A DNA stretch of 64,000 bases, taken from positions 7,032,271 to 7,096,270 of the forward strand of contig NZ_JADOTX010000001.1 of the NCBI RefSeq assembly GCF_015751765.1. The letters are read 5' to 3'. The notes below the pieces were generated by a model. That model had not been told where the DNA came from and did no database searches. It saw nothing but the letters and a program-made list of their open reading frames with translations. The stretch is from Micromonospora ureilytica. Lineage in GTDB: Bacteria > Actinomycetota > Actinomycetes > Mycobacteriales > Micromonosporaceae. The stretch's first letter is position 1. The number at the start of each line of letters is the position of its first letter. Shown piece by piece: positions 8,919-17,815 of the stretch. Made by a program: the position numbers and the translations under genes.

Positions 8919-10205
8919 GTGAACAGGTGGAAGCGGCTGGCCCCGGTCACTGCCATGGTGGCCTCGGCCGCGATGGTGCTGACCGGTTGTGGAGGCTCCG
9001 GCGACGACGCGGCCGACGACAGCAAGCTCACGGTCTGGATGATGGGCGAGGGCGGGGACGCGCAGAACTCCTTCCTCGACGGGGTCGAGGCCGAGTTCCG
9101 CCAGAAGCACCCCGACACCGACGTGGTCGTGCAGTACATCCCCTGGTTGGAGGCGCCCAAGAAGTTCCAGGCCGCGCTCGCCGGCGGTGAGGGGCCGGAC
9201 ATCACCGAACTGGGCAACACCGAGACCCAGGGTTGGGCCGCCCAGGAGGCGCTCGCCGACGTGAGTGGTCGGATGGGTGGCTGGGCCGACGGCAAGGATC
9301 TGCTGCCTGACCTGGTGCGCAACGCGCAGCTCGACGGCAAGCAGTACGGCGTGCCCTGGTACGCGGGTGTGCGCGCCATCTACTACCGCACCGACTGGTT
9401 CGCCGAGGCCGGCGTGCAGCCCCCGAAGACCTGGGACGACCTGGTCACGGTGGCCAAGGCGGTGCAGGCGAAGAAGAAGGGCACCTACGGCATCGCGCTG
9501 CCCGGCAACTCCGAGCTGCCCTTCTACTCCTTCCTCTGGGGCGCGGGCGGCGAGATCGCCAGCAACCAGGGCGGCACCTGGAAGTCCGGCTACACCACGC
9601 CCGAGGCGCAGCGGGCCGTCAAGTTCTGGACCGACCTGGTGACCGTGCACAAGGTCGCACCGCCGGCCGCCGCGGGTTGGAACGAGATCGACGCGCGTAC
9701 CCAGTTCGCCACCGGCAAGGCCGCGATGGCCTTCGCCGGTAGCTGGCAGCAGGGCGCCATCAAGAAGGACAACCCCGAGATCGAGAAGGTCTGGGGTACG
9801 TTCCCGATCCCCAGCCCGGACGGCAAGGCGGCGCCCGGTTTCGCGGGCGGCTCGGACGTGGCGATCTGGAAGGACAGCGAGCGGCAGGACCTTGCCTGGG
9901 ACTACCTGACCGTGCTGCTGAACAAGAAGAACGCGCAGAGCTTCGCGAGCAGCCTCGGCTTCTTCCCCGTCTACCAGGATCTGGTCTCTGGTGACGCGTA
10001 CGCGAACGACAAGGTGATGGCGGCGTTCGCCACCACCATGCAGAACACCAAGCTCACGCCGCTCACCCCGAAGTGGGTGGAGGTCAGCCGGACGAAGACG
10101 GTGACCCAGGCGATGAACAGCTCGGTCATGAAGGGTCAGAAGACGGTCGAGAAGGCTACCGCCGACGCGGCCGGTGAGATGGAAGGCATCTTGAACAGCA
10201 AGTGA
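8919..10205 (+). CDS. Carbohydrate ABC transporter substrate-binding lipoprotein
   Basis: A 428-residue extracellular binding protein of the MalE/UgpB-like family 1. It has a lipoprotein signal with lipobox LTGC (Cys24), then KLTVWMMGEGG, the SBP family beginning. Conserved GEGPDITELGNT and the C-terminal MKGQKTVEKATADAAGEME segment are present. It delivers an unidentified sugar to the two permeases encoded directly downstream. The sequence is in the broad group that includes chito-oligosaccharide binders such as DasA/NgcE, but I cannot assign the ligand. No ATPase gene is in the cluster, so a shared MsiK-type ATPase elsewhere is likely. GTG 8919 follows a GAGGGGAGAAG ribosome site. Confidence 0.9.
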   Translation: MNRWKRLAPVTAMVASAAMVLTGCGGSGDDAADDSKLTVWMMGEGGDAQNSFLDGVEAEFRQKHPDTDVVVQYIPWLEAPKKFQAALAGGEGPDITELGNTETQGWAAQEALADVSGRMGGWADGKDLLPDLVRNAQLDGKQYGVPWYAGVRAIYYRTDWFAEAGVQPPKTWDDLVTVAKAVQAKKKGTYGIALPGNSELPFYSFLWGAGGEIASNQGGTWKSGYTTPEAQRAVKFWTDLVTVHKVAPPAAAGWNEIDARTQFATGKAAMAFAGSWQQGAIKKDNPEIEKVWGTFPIPSPDGKAAPGFAGGSDVAIWKDSERQDLAWDYLTVLLNKKNAQSFASSLGFFPVYQDLVSGDAYANDKVMAAFATTMQNTKLTPLTPKWVEVSRTKTVTQAMNSSVMKGQKTVEKATADAAGEMEGILNSK

Positions 10206-11188
10206 GCTCACAGACCAAAAACCCGGAGACGGCCGTCGCGCGGGAGACCCCCGTGCGGCGGCGTCGCCGGGTGGACCGCCTGCCCTACCTGCTGCTCCTG
10301 CCCGCCCTGCTGATCATCGGGGTGCTGCTGCTCTGGCCGCTCGGCCAGGTGGTGGTGATGTCCTTCTACCGGCTGAACAGCGTCCGGCAACTGCGCGGCG
10401 ATCGCGACTGGCCGTGGGTGGGGCTCGGCAACTACACCGACATCCTCTCCGACCCGTTCTTCCTGACCGTGCTGCGCAACACGGTTCTGTTCGCCGCGGC
10501 GAACGTGCTGCTCACGATGGTGCTCGGCACCCTGGTGGGGTTGCTGCTCAACCGGCTCGGTCGCAAGATGGCGACGTTCGTGGCCAGCTGCGTGATGCTC
10601 GCCTGGGCCACGCCCGCGCTGACCGGCACCATCGTCTGGAAGTGGATCTTCGACGACACGAGCGGCCTGGTCACGTGGCTGTTCAACGCGTTGCCGGACG
10701 GGCTCTCGAACGGCCTGTTCGGGCGCAGCGACTGGACCGGCTACGGCTGGTTCAACTCGCCTCTGCTCTTCTTCGCCATCCTCACCCTGGTGGTGGTCTG
10801 GCACTCGTTCCCGTTCATCGCGGTGAGTGTGCTGGCCGGTCTCAAGAGCGTGCCGAGTGAGCTGCACGAGGCGGCCCGGGTGGACGGCGCCAGCCCGTGG
10901 CGGGTCTTCTGGAAGATCACCTTCCCGTTGCTGCGCCCGGTCTTCGGAATCCTGATCGTGCTCTCCACGATCTGGGACTTCAAGGTCTTCACCCAGCAGT
11001 TCGTGCTGGCCGGCGGCACCCAGGACCGGCCGACGTTCATGCTCGCCATCTACTCGTACGCCGAAGCCTTCTCTCCGCCGCCGAAGTACGGGCTCGGCGC
11101 GGCCATCGCGGTGATCCTCACGCTGATCCTGCTCGTGGTCACCGGCTTCTACGTACGGATGGTGCTCAGGCAGGAGGACGAGTCGTGA
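10202..11188 (+). CDS. Sugar ABC transporter permease (MalF-type)
   Basis: A 328-residue inner-membrane permease. After a basic N-terminus (RRRRRVDRLPYLLLLPAL) it has six predicted membrane helices. The cytoplasmic EAA loop ELHEAARVDGASPWRVFWKI lies near residue 220 and contacts the ATPase. The GTG start overlaps the binding-protein stop (GTGA). The longer N-terminal part identifies it as the MalF/UgpA-like partner of the next gene. Confidence 0.92.
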   Translation: MSSQTKNPETAVARETPVRRRRRVDRLPYLLLLPALLIIGVLLLWPLGQVVVMSFYRLNSVRQLRGDRDWPWVGLGNYTDILSDPFFLTVLRNTVLFAAANVLLTMVLGTLVGLLLNRLGRKMATFVASCVMLAWATPALTGTIVWKWIFDDTSGLVTWLFNALPDGLSNGLFGRSDWTGYGWFNSPLLFFAILTLVVVWHSFPFIAVSVLAGLKSVPSELHEAARVDGASPWRVFWKITFPLLRPVFGILIVLSTIWDFKVFTQQFVLAGGTQDRPTFMLAIYSYAEAFSPPPKYGLGAAIAVILTLILLVVTGFYVRMVLRQEDES

Positions 11189-12015
11189 AGAAGGTCGCTC
11201 TCAACGGCGCCGGGCTGCTGGTCGCGCTCTTCGCGGCGTTCCCGGTCTACTGGATGATCTCCACCTCGTTGAAGCCGAGCAACGAGATCTTCTCGGCCAC
11301 CCCGCAGCCGGTGCCCACCCATCCGACGTTGACGCACTACCGGGAGATCCTGACCGGCAACCTGATCCCCGGCGTCAGCTTCCTCGATTTCTTCCTCAAC
11401 AGCGCGCTGGTGGCCGTCTCCACTGTGGTGCTCAGCGGTCTGGTGGCGTTGCTCGCCGCGACAGCGGTGGCCCGGTTCCGGTTCCGGCTGCGGACCAGCT
11501 TCCTGATCATGCTGCTGGTGGTGCAGATGATCCCGCTGGAGGCGTTGGTCATCCCGCTGTTCCTGATGATCCAGCGGCTGGGGCTCTACAACACCCTGCC
11601 CAGCCTGATCCTCACGTACCTCGGTTTCTCGCTGCCGTTCGCGGTCTGGATGCTGCGCGGCTTCGTCGCCGCGGTGCCGAAGGAACTGGAGGAGGCGGCG
11701 GCGATCGACGGGGCCAGCCGGGCCCAGACCTTCCGCCGGGTGCTCTTCCCGCTGGTCGCCCCCGGCCTGGTGGCCACCAGCATCTTCTCCTTCATCACGG
11801 CGTGGAACGAGCTGATCTTCGCGTTGACGTTCATCAACGACCAGGGCAGCTACACCCTGCCGGTCGCGATGACCTTCTTCTTCGGTCGGGACGACACCAA
11901 CTGGGGCCCGGTGATGGCCGCGTCCACCCTGTTCACCCTGCCGGTCATCATCTTCTTCCTGCTGGTGCAGCGTCGGATGGTCTCCGGCCTGGTGGCCGGC
12001 GCCGTCAAGGGCTGA
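11185..12015 (+). CDS. Sugar ABC transporter permease (MalG-type)
   Basis: A 276-residue permease, the second half of the importer channel. It has an N-terminal membrane segment (ALFAAFPVYWMISTSLKPSNEIF, quoted as a typical MalG start), an EAA loop ELEEAAAIDGASRAQTF near residue 175 and a C-terminal VSGLVAGAVKG end, typical of MalG/UgpE proteins. The GTG start overlaps the previous stop as GTGA, so the three transporter genes form one translationally coupled operon. No terminator is obvious before the MOSC gene. Confidence 0.92.
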   Translation: MKKVALNGAGLLVALFAAFPVYWMISTSLKPSNEIFSATPQPVPTHPTLTHYREILTGNLIPGVSFLDFFLNSALVAVSTVVLSGLVALLAATAVARFRFRLRTSFLIMLLVVQMIPLEALVIPLFLMIQRLGLYNTLPSLILTYLGFSLPFAVWMLRGFVAAVPKELEEAAAIDGASRAQTFRRVLFPLVAPGLVATSIFSFITAWNELIFALTFINDQGSYTLPVAMTFFFGRDDTNWGPVMAASTLFTLPVIIFFLLVQRRMVSGLVAGAVKG

Positions 12016-12127
12016 CCCCAGGACGGCCCGACGCCCGCGCGGGCCTACGCGCGGACCGCTGATGCCGGTGCCGACCCCCCGCGCCGGACGGGCTGAGCGG
12101 CGTCGGGCCGCCGCTAGGCTGACGGTC

Positions 12128-12763
12128 ATGACGGGCAGGGTGGCAGCGGTGAACCTCGGCATCGTGACCGAGGCGGGGTGGGCGGGCGACGCGAGCGGCC
12201 GCAGCGGCATCGACAAGCGGCCGGTCGACGGCCCGGTGTCGCTGCTCACCGGCGGCCTGGCGGGCGACTTCATCGGCGAGCGGGCCCATCACGGTGGTCC
12301 TGACCAGGCGGTCTACGCCTACGCCGAGGAGGACGCCGCCTGGTGGGTGGCCGAACTGGGCCGCGCCATCCCGCCCGGCGGCTTCGGCGAGAACCTGACC
12401 ACCTACGCGGTCGACGTGACGGGCGCGGTGATCGGCGAGCAGTGGCAGGTCGGGTCGGCCCTGCTCCAGGTCACCAAGCCGCGCACCCCCTGCACCACCT
12501 TCGCCGGGTTCTGGGGCGTACCGGATCTGATCAAGCGGTTCACGGTCCGGGCGTCGCCCGGGGCCTACCTGCGGGTTCTGCGCGAGGGGGAGGTCGGCGC
12601 GGGCGACCCGGTCGAGGTGGTGGACCGACCCGCGCACGGTGTGACCATCGGCGAGGTGTTCCGGGCGACCAGCCTGGAGCCGGAGTTGTTGCCTCGGCTG
12701 CTCGACGCGGAGGGCCTGCCGGAGCCGATCCGGGAGAAGGTCCGCCGGCGGCTGAGGCGCTGA
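12128..12763 (+). CDS. MOSC domain-containing protein
   Basis: A 211-residue protein of the YiiM-like MOSC group, a domain that binds sulfur or molybdenum cofactor in some relatives. Visible signatures are GGLAGDFIGERAHHGGPDQAVYAYAEED near the N-terminus, GGFGENLT in the middle and the cysteine-containing KPRTPCTTF motif, where the conserved Cys is expected. ATG 12128 is preferred over the upstream in-frame ATG at 12062, because the latter adds a non-conserved arginine-rich stretch. Its substrate is unknown. Confidence 0.85.
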   Translation: MTGRVAAVNLGIVTEAGWAGDASGRSGIDKRPVDGPVSLLTGGLAGDFIGERAHHGGPDQAVYAYAEEDAAWWVAELGRAIPPGGFGENLTTYAVDVTGAVIGEQWQVGSALLQVTKPRTPCTTFAGFWGVPDLIKRFTVRASPGAYLRVLREGEVGAGDPVEVVDRPAHGVTIGEVFRATSLEPELLPRLLDAEGLPEPIREKVRRRLRR

Positions 12764-12920
12764 CCGTCACCGACGCGACGCTCAGCGCACCAGGACGTCC
12801 TCGACGGGGCGGAGAGGGCTGCCCACCCGGCAGGCGGCCCTCCAGGAACGTCGGGCCGGGCGGCGGACTTGCCCGTATTGTCCCCAACGGGGGCGTGCGG
12901 CGGGGACCGGGTGGAGCGCG

Positions 12921-14114
12921 ATGTCGATGGCAACGGAGGGCGGTGCCGCAGCGGCGTCACCCACCGATCCGGACTTCAAGCGTCCGGCGTTCCTGGAACT
13001 CTTCTTCGACCTGGTCTACGTCTTCGCGCTTGTCACCTTGGCGACCACGTTGGCCGAGAACCTGACCTGGACCGGCGCCGCCGAGACGCTGGTGCTGCTG
13101 CTCGCGTTCACGATGATCTGGGCGTTGACCGTGTGGGGGGCGGACAGCCTCGACCTGGAACGCCCGTCCGGGCAAGGGCAGCTCATCTGGGTGGCGGCGG
13201 CCAGCCTGCTGTTGGCCGCGGCCGCGGCCGATGCGTATGGCGATCACGCGCTGCTCTTCGCGGTCACGTACGTGCTCATCCACGCCAGCACCTCCGTCTA
13301 CTACTCCCTTGTCGCCCCGAGCAGGACCCTGCTTCCCAGCATCATCCGGATCCAGATCTGGGAGGGCGTCGCCGGTGTCGGCTGGATCGGTGGGGCGCTC
13401 GTCGGAGGCTCGGGCCAGTTGCCGATCTGGGCCCTCGCGGTCGTCGTCGAATACTCGGCGGCCGGGTTCGGCTGGCCGGTGCCGAGGATCGGGCACTCAC
13501 GAGCGCGCGACTGGCGGCTGGCCGGGGGACGGGTGGCCGAGCGTTACCGGCAGTTCGTCATCGTCGCGCTCGGTGTCTCGATCTTCGTGACCGGAACGAC
13601 CTTCAGCATGAGCGAGTACACGATGGAACGGGCCTGGGCGCTGGCGGTGGTGTTCGGCACGGTGGTGCTGATGTGGCGGATCTACATCTACCGGGCGGGT
13701 GAGCTGCTGACCGAGGCGATCGCCCGGTCGTCCAACCCGGGGCTGCTCACCCAGTCCGCCGCGGTCACCCATCTGATCATGGTGGCCGGAATCGTCGGCG
13801 CGGCGGTCACCAGTCACCTCGTGGTGAGCCGCCCATGGGGCGAGACCCCGCCGTCGTGGGCTGCGGTAATCCTCGGTGGTCCCGCGTTGTACCTGGTCGG
13901 TCGGGGCGTACTCGACTTCACCGTGTTCGGGCGAATCTCGCGGTCCCGGTCGGCCGGGCTGGTGCTGCTGGCGTGCGTGGCGCCGGCCACGCCCCTGCTG
14001 CCGCCGGTGCTTGTCGCGCTGCTCGCCATGACAGTGCTGGCGCTGATCGCCGCGGCGAACCTGGTGAGCACCCGGCAACACGCACGTACGCCGGCGCCGC
14101 CGATGCTGCGCTGA
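12921..14114 (+). CDS. Low temperature requirement protein A (LtrA) family, copy 1
   Basis: A 397-residue polytopic membrane protein with roughly ten hydrophobic segments. The family signature FLELFFDLVYVFAL is at residues ~22-35 and the conserved ERYRQFVIVALG motif is in the middle. LtrA proteins are widespread and functionally undefined; the name comes from a Listeria cold-growth mutant. ATG 12921 is chosen, with ATG 12927 as an alternative. It is convergent with a second LtrA gene, and only 27 bases separate the two stop codons. Confidence 0.87.
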   Translation: MSMATEGGAAAASPTDPDFKRPAFLELFFDLVYVFALVTLATTLAENLTWTGAAETLVLLLAFTMIWALTVWGADSLDLERPSGQGQLIWVAAASLLLAAAAADAYGDHALLFAVTYVLIHASTSVYYSLVAPSRTLLPSIIRIQIWEGVAGVGWIGGALVGGSGQLPIWALAVVVEYSAAGFGWPVPRIGHSRARDWRLAGGRVAERYRQFVIVALGVSIFVTGTTFSMSEYTMERAWALAVVFGTVVLMWRIYIYRAGELLTEAIARSSNPGLLTQSAAVTHLIMVAGIVGAAVTSHLVVSRPWGETPPSWAAVILGGPALYLVGRGVLDFTVFGRISRSRSAGLVLLACVAPATPLLPPVLVALLAMTVLALIAAANLVSTRQHARTPAPPMLR

Positions 14115-14141
14115 CTCGGTACGACCCTCGCGGACGGCCCT

Positions 14142-15329
14142 TCATCGTGCTGGCGCGGTGGCCCCGACCGGGCGGCCGCGCGCGGCCAGCCCTTCCCCGA
14201 CCAGAGTGATCAGCAGGACCAGGTTCGCCAACACCAGGCCGGTCAGGGGCGGGAGCAGGAGTGTGGCGGGTGCCATCAGGGCACACAACGCCACGATCGC
14301 CAGCACCCGGGACCAGAGGATCCGGCCGGTCACCACGGCATCGAACAGGACGCTGCCGAGCAGGAACAGGATCGGTCCGCCGAGGGTGGCGACCATCAGC
14401 TCGACCGGGTCGTGGCCGGACGGCCGGTCGATGATTATCGAGGTGCTGGTCGAGACCAACACCACCCCGGCGACCATGACCAGATGGCTGTACGAGGTGG
14501 AGGTGCCGGAGCGGACCCGTTCTACAGATGCGACGCTAGGTGGCGCCAGGATCCGCTGGACCCGCTGGAAGTAGAGCTGGAACAGCAGGACCGCGCTGAC
14601 GAACGCGACAGCGGCGGTGGCCACCGCGCCGGCCGTGAATCCGCTGCCGGCCAGCCCCGTGCCGGTGCTCAGGATCAACTCGCCGAGCGCGACGATGAAG
14701 ATCGCCCGGTGCCGCTCGGAGAGATGCACCCCGGTGAAGATCTGGCTGGCGAGCTCGGTGCGCCCCAGCCCCGGCGTCGGCCAGCCGGCCCGGGCCGAGC
14801 CGAGGTCGACTGCCACCGCGAGCGACCAGAGCACCAGTCGAGCGGTCTCGTCCACGAACACTCCGGCCACCCAGGGTGTCACGGTGACGCCGAACCAGAA
14901 GAACACCCGGATGCTCCTGGCCTGGATCGGCCGGTTCACTCGGGTGCCGGGGATCAGGACGGCGTCCCGGACCAGGTGAATGCCGAAGTACGCCGCGACG
15001 AAGAGCCACCCGTAACGGCCGAAGGCGTACGGCGTCGCGATCGCCATCAGCAGGGTGCCGAGCATGACCAGCAGGACGGTCGCCTGGATGATCGGCAGTC
15101 GGGGGTTGAACAGGTCGGTGAGCCACGCGGTCAGGACCCAGACCCACCAGGCGGCCAGCAGCAGGACGGCGGTCTGCGCCGCACCCCGGACGGTGAGGTG
15201 CTCGGCCAGGCTGGCGGCGAGCCGGGAGAACATGAAGATGTAGATCAGGTCGAAGAAGAGTTCCAGGAAGGTCGGGTACTCCGGCTCGCCGCGGCGGCGG
15301 AGGATCCGGGGGAGCGGAGCGGACGTCAC
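14142..15329 (-). CDS. Low temperature requirement protein A (LtrA) family, copy 2
   Basis: A 395-residue multi-spanning membrane protein with the signature FLELFFDLIYIFMF at residues ~19-32 and the ERHRAIFIVALGE motif. The GTG start at 15329 is supported by a perfect AGGAGG ribosome site eight bases upstream; the frame continues further but without such a site. It resembles the convergent neighbour in layout but is clearly diverged, so the pair is an old duplication or separate acquisitions rather than a recent copy. Confidence 0.86.
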   Translation of the reverse strand: MTSAPLPRILRRRGEPEYPTFLELFFDLIYIFMFSRLAASLAEHLTVRGAAQTAVLLLAAWWVWVLTAWLTDLFNPRLPIIQATVLLVMLGTLLMAIATPYAFGRYGWLFVAAYFGIHLVRDAVLIPGTRVNRPIQARSIRVFFWFGVTVTPWVAGVFVDETARLVLWSLAVAVDLGSARAGWPTPGLGRTELASQIFTGVHLSERHRAIFIVALGELILSTGTGLAGSGFTAGAVATAAVAFVSAVLLFQLYFQRVQRILAPPSVASVERVRSGTSTSYSHLVMVAGVVLVSTSTSIIIDRPSGHDPVELMVATLGGPILFLLGSVLFDAVVTGRILWSRVLAIVALCALMAPATLLLPPLTGLVLANLVLLITLVGEGLAARGRPVGATAPAR

Positions 15330-15454
15330 TGCGGCTGCCTCCTGTGCCACCCCGCGCCCTGGACGGCGGCGCCGCGCCCAACTCCGCGCACCCGCCACGC
15401 TACCGACAGTGCGGTGGCCGGTGGCCCGTAACGCGCTCTCCGGGAGCGGACGTG

Positions 15455-15497
15455 GAACGGCCCCCTGCCATCGTTCAGCGGTGGCAGAGGGCCGTTC
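15455..15497 (-). terminator. Terminator after the PhyH-type dioxygenase gene
   Basis: 16-bp stem with one mismatch (GAACGGCCC.CTGCCA and its complement) and an 11-nt loop, beginning 14 bases after the stop codon of the minus-strand gene. Confidence 0.75.
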
Positions 15498-15510
15498 TAC
15501 GAGCAGGGGA

Positions 15511-16455
15511 TCAGCGGAGCCAGGGGATGTTGCGGTCGAGCAGACCGCGCTCCTTGAGCTCCTTGCGCAGCGGGATCTCGTCGTCGACGTACCCGTCCCA
15601 GTTGATGCCCCAGTAGTTGGCGGTGTGGGTGCCCTCACCGATCAGCTGGCGCTGCACGGGGGTGCGGTTGCGGTACCACTCGCCGTTCAGGTCGGGGTGC
15701 AGCTCGTCCAGCGGACGGATCCACCGGTAGGTGTAGCCGACGAAGAGCATCTTGCGGGTGATTGTCGACAGGTTCGTCGACCGGGAGTGCCACTGCCGAC
15801 GGTCGAAGATGAAGGCGTCGCCCGGGTTGGCGGTGATCTCCACCGTGCCCTCCGGGTCGGGGTTCTGCACCGTGAGGTCCGCCGGCCGGGGCAGCGAGTT
15901 CTTCAGGTGGCTGCCCGGGATGACCTTGGTAGCGCCGCGGCCGGTCTCGGAGAGATCCGACAGCACGTACGCGACCTTCAGCGAGAACATCGGCCGGGGC
16001 AGGTTTGGGTCCATCGTCTCCGGGTCGGAGTTCTGCCGGTACCCGTCCTGGTGCCAACCCCAGTACGGCTTCTCCGGCTCGGCGGCCGGAGGGGTCACGT
16101 CCAGGTGGTTGTGGTGGGTGTAGATGTTCCAGCCGGCCAGCCCCCACATGTACGGGAAGGCGATCGGGTGGGTCAGCAGCTCACCGAAGAGCTCGTCGCG
16201 CTCCAGGAAGCCCAGCAGGTGCAGGGTGCCGTCCTTCTTGGTGGTGCCCTTCGCCTGCTCCTCCGCGTAGACGCGGTCGACCGCCGCCTCCAGCGCCGCC
16301 CGGTGGTCCTCCGTCAGGACGTTGCGCAGCAGGAGGAAGCCCTGCTCGTGGAACTCCTTGCGGTCAGTGTCGCTGATCGGTTCGTAACCGGTCCGGTCGC
16401 CGTAATCGAACACCGCGTCGTACCCCTCCCCATGAGGTGAAACCTTTTCTGGCAC
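15511..16455 (-). CDS. Phytanoyl-CoA dioxygenase (PhyH) family Fe(II)/2-oxoglutarate oxygenase
   Basis: A 314-residue cytoplasmic oxygenase. Iron ligands are visible as HQD in GWHQDGYRQN and the distal His in RRQWHSRSTN, about 90 residues later. The Arg for 2-oxoglutarate is likely in the following NLSTITRKMLF segment. Family members hydroxylate fatty acyl, ectoine or natural-product substrates; the substrate here cannot be told. GTG 16455 is used as start, but a GTG 14 codons downstream (16413) has a GGGGAGGGG site before it and is a real alternative. No biosynthetic genes are adjacent. Confidence 0.82.
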   Translation of the reverse strand: MPEKVSPHGEGYDAVFDYGDRTGYEPISDTDRKEFHEQGFLLLRNVLTEDHRAALEAAVDRVYAEEQAKGTTKKDGTLHLLGFLERDELFGELLTHPIAFPYMWGLAGWNIYTHHNHLDVTPPAAEPEKPYWGWHQDGYRQNSDPETMDPNLPRPMFSLKVAYVLSDLSETGRGATKVIPGSHLKNSLPRPADLTVQNPDPEGTVEITANPGDAFIFDRRQWHSRSTNLSTITRKMLFVGYTYRWIRPLDELHPDLNGEWYRNRTPVQRQLIGEGTHTANYWGINWDGYVDDEIPLRKELKERGLLDRNIPWLR

Positions 16456-16634
16456 AGGCCGCCGATCGTAACGCGGTGGTCCAGGCGTCGGGGAGGGCGT
16501 GGTGCGGGATTTGGCCGCAGTGGGACCCCACGCAGCGAGAGAAACGCACAGAGTGAGATCGAGGTGATCAATAGCTCGATTTGATGTTCATTGCCCGATT
16601 GTGCGGTGACTGCCGGTTAAGAGATCCGGGTCGG

Positions 16635-17495
16635 TCAACCCTCGTTGAACACCTCGGCCACGACCTGGCCGGCGGGGCTCTGCGGGCCGTCCACCCGGTC
16701 CCACGAGCCGCCGCGGGCGGTCCACTCCAGGTCGCCGAAGCGGACCCGCTTCACACCGTGGTCCTGGGCGTGCGACACCAGCCAGTGCGCATAGCGCCAG
16801 CCGTCGCGTTGGTCGCCCGGAGTCACCGCCAACCCGGTCGGGTTGGTCGGGTCGGTGCCCTTCAACCCCCAGTCCAGCACGAGGTTGCGGGTAAGTTGCG
16901 CGGCCGCCGCCGCGCCGTGCATCACCGGGGTGCGCCCCACCGTGCAGGCGACCGCGCCGCTTGCGTCGCCCATCAGGGCCCGGCTGAGCACCTCGGAGTC
17001 GTCGGCCCACTTCTGGTACGCCTCGGGGAACGCCGAGCGCTGCACCCGCTGGGCGGCATCGGTGACGCGCATCTTCTCCCAGCCGCGCACCTTCTTGAGC
17101 GCCGCGTAGAACCGGTTGGCCGCGTAGCGCGGGTCGCGGATCTGCGCCGGGGTGCCCCAGCCCTGGCTCGGTCGCTGCTGGAACAGGCCGACCGAGTCGC
17201 GGTCACCGTCGGCGAGGTTGCGCAGCCCGGACTCCTGGTAGGCGGTGGCGAGCGCGACCACGACGGCCCGCTCGGGCATTCCGCGCTTCGCGCCGATCGC
17301 CGCGATGGTCGCCGCGTTGGCCATCTGGTCGGCGTCCAGCGCGACCCTTCCGTCGGCCTGCACTGTGCACTTCCGTGCCACCAGCGGCAACGTGAGGTTG
17401 TCGCCGACCTGCCGTACGACGAGCCAGATCGCGATCACGGCGACGAGGATGAGCACCACTCCACCCGCCACGGTTGCCCGAGTTCGCACCCACAC
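16635..17495 (-). CDS. Membrane-anchored or secreted protein with a lysozyme-like fold
   Basis: A 286-residue protein starting with a single membrane/signal segment (GGVVLILVAVIAIWLVV). The outside part has ALATAYQESGLRNLADGDRDSVGLFQQRPSQGWG. The Glu, the S/GLFQ-type motif and the RYAANRFYAAL stretch match the lysozyme/transglycosylase-like fold common in actinobacterial secreted proteins. The C-terminal ~100 residues (LVLDWGLKGTDPTN...GWRYAHWLVSHAQ) are a second conserved region of unknown role. It probably acts on, or binds, the cell wall. GTG 17495 is the annotated start. Confidence 0.72.
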   Translation of the reverse strand: MWVRTRATVAGGVVLILVAVIAIWLVVRQVGDNLTLPLVARKCTVQADGRVALDADQMANAATIAAIGAKRGMPERAVVVALATAYQESGLRNLADGDRDSVGLFQQRPSQGWGTPAQIRDPRYAANRFYAALKKVRGWEKMRVTDAAQRVQRSAFPEAYQKWADDSEVLSRALMGDASGAVACTVGRTPVMHGAAAAAQLTRNLVLDWGLKGTDPTNPTGLAVTPGDQRDGWRYAHWLVSHAQDHGVKRVRFGDLEWTARGGSWDRVDGPQSPAGQVVAEVFNEG

Positions 17496-17815
17496 CCCCA
17501 GATCGACAGTCTGCCAAGCGTACGTCCCCGCAGGGCGTCTCCGGGTCGTCCGAGCGGTTCGGGCCCACCGTGGCCGACTCCGACCAGTTCGGGGTCAGCT
17601 CCGCTGTCGCGTGCCGGTTGGCGACGTTCCCGCTCCGGTCGCGATCTCACCTGCCGCCGCGTTCTGTCTCCGGCCCGGCGCAGGGCTGTCGTGAGCGTCA
17701 CCCGGTAAGCCGTAACGGGAAGCGATTGACCGGTCAAGGACTTAGCCCTGTTGACATGTCAATCCGACCTACCACCCATAGCCGGGCGCGTTGGTCCCGA
17801 ACGAGGAGGACTTCC
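17496..17815. other. Divergent intergenic region with two operator-like palindromes
   Basis: 320 bases between the leftward lysozyme-fold gene and the rightward SDR gene, so promoters for both should lie here. The SDR-proximal half contains two 12-bp palindromes at 17726 and 17751. No coding signal was found. Confidence 0.6.
17726..17762. promoter_or_regulatory. Paired 12-bp operators, consensus TTGAC-NN-GTCAA
   Basis: TTGACCGGTCAA (17726-17737) and TTGACATGTCAA (17751-17762) are both perfect palindromes with the same half site, 25 bases start to start. They lie 54-90 bases before the SDR start codon. The second also contains a TTGACA -35-like hexamer. This looks like a pair of sites for a dimeric repressor; no regulator gene is adjacent. 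Confidence 0.55.
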
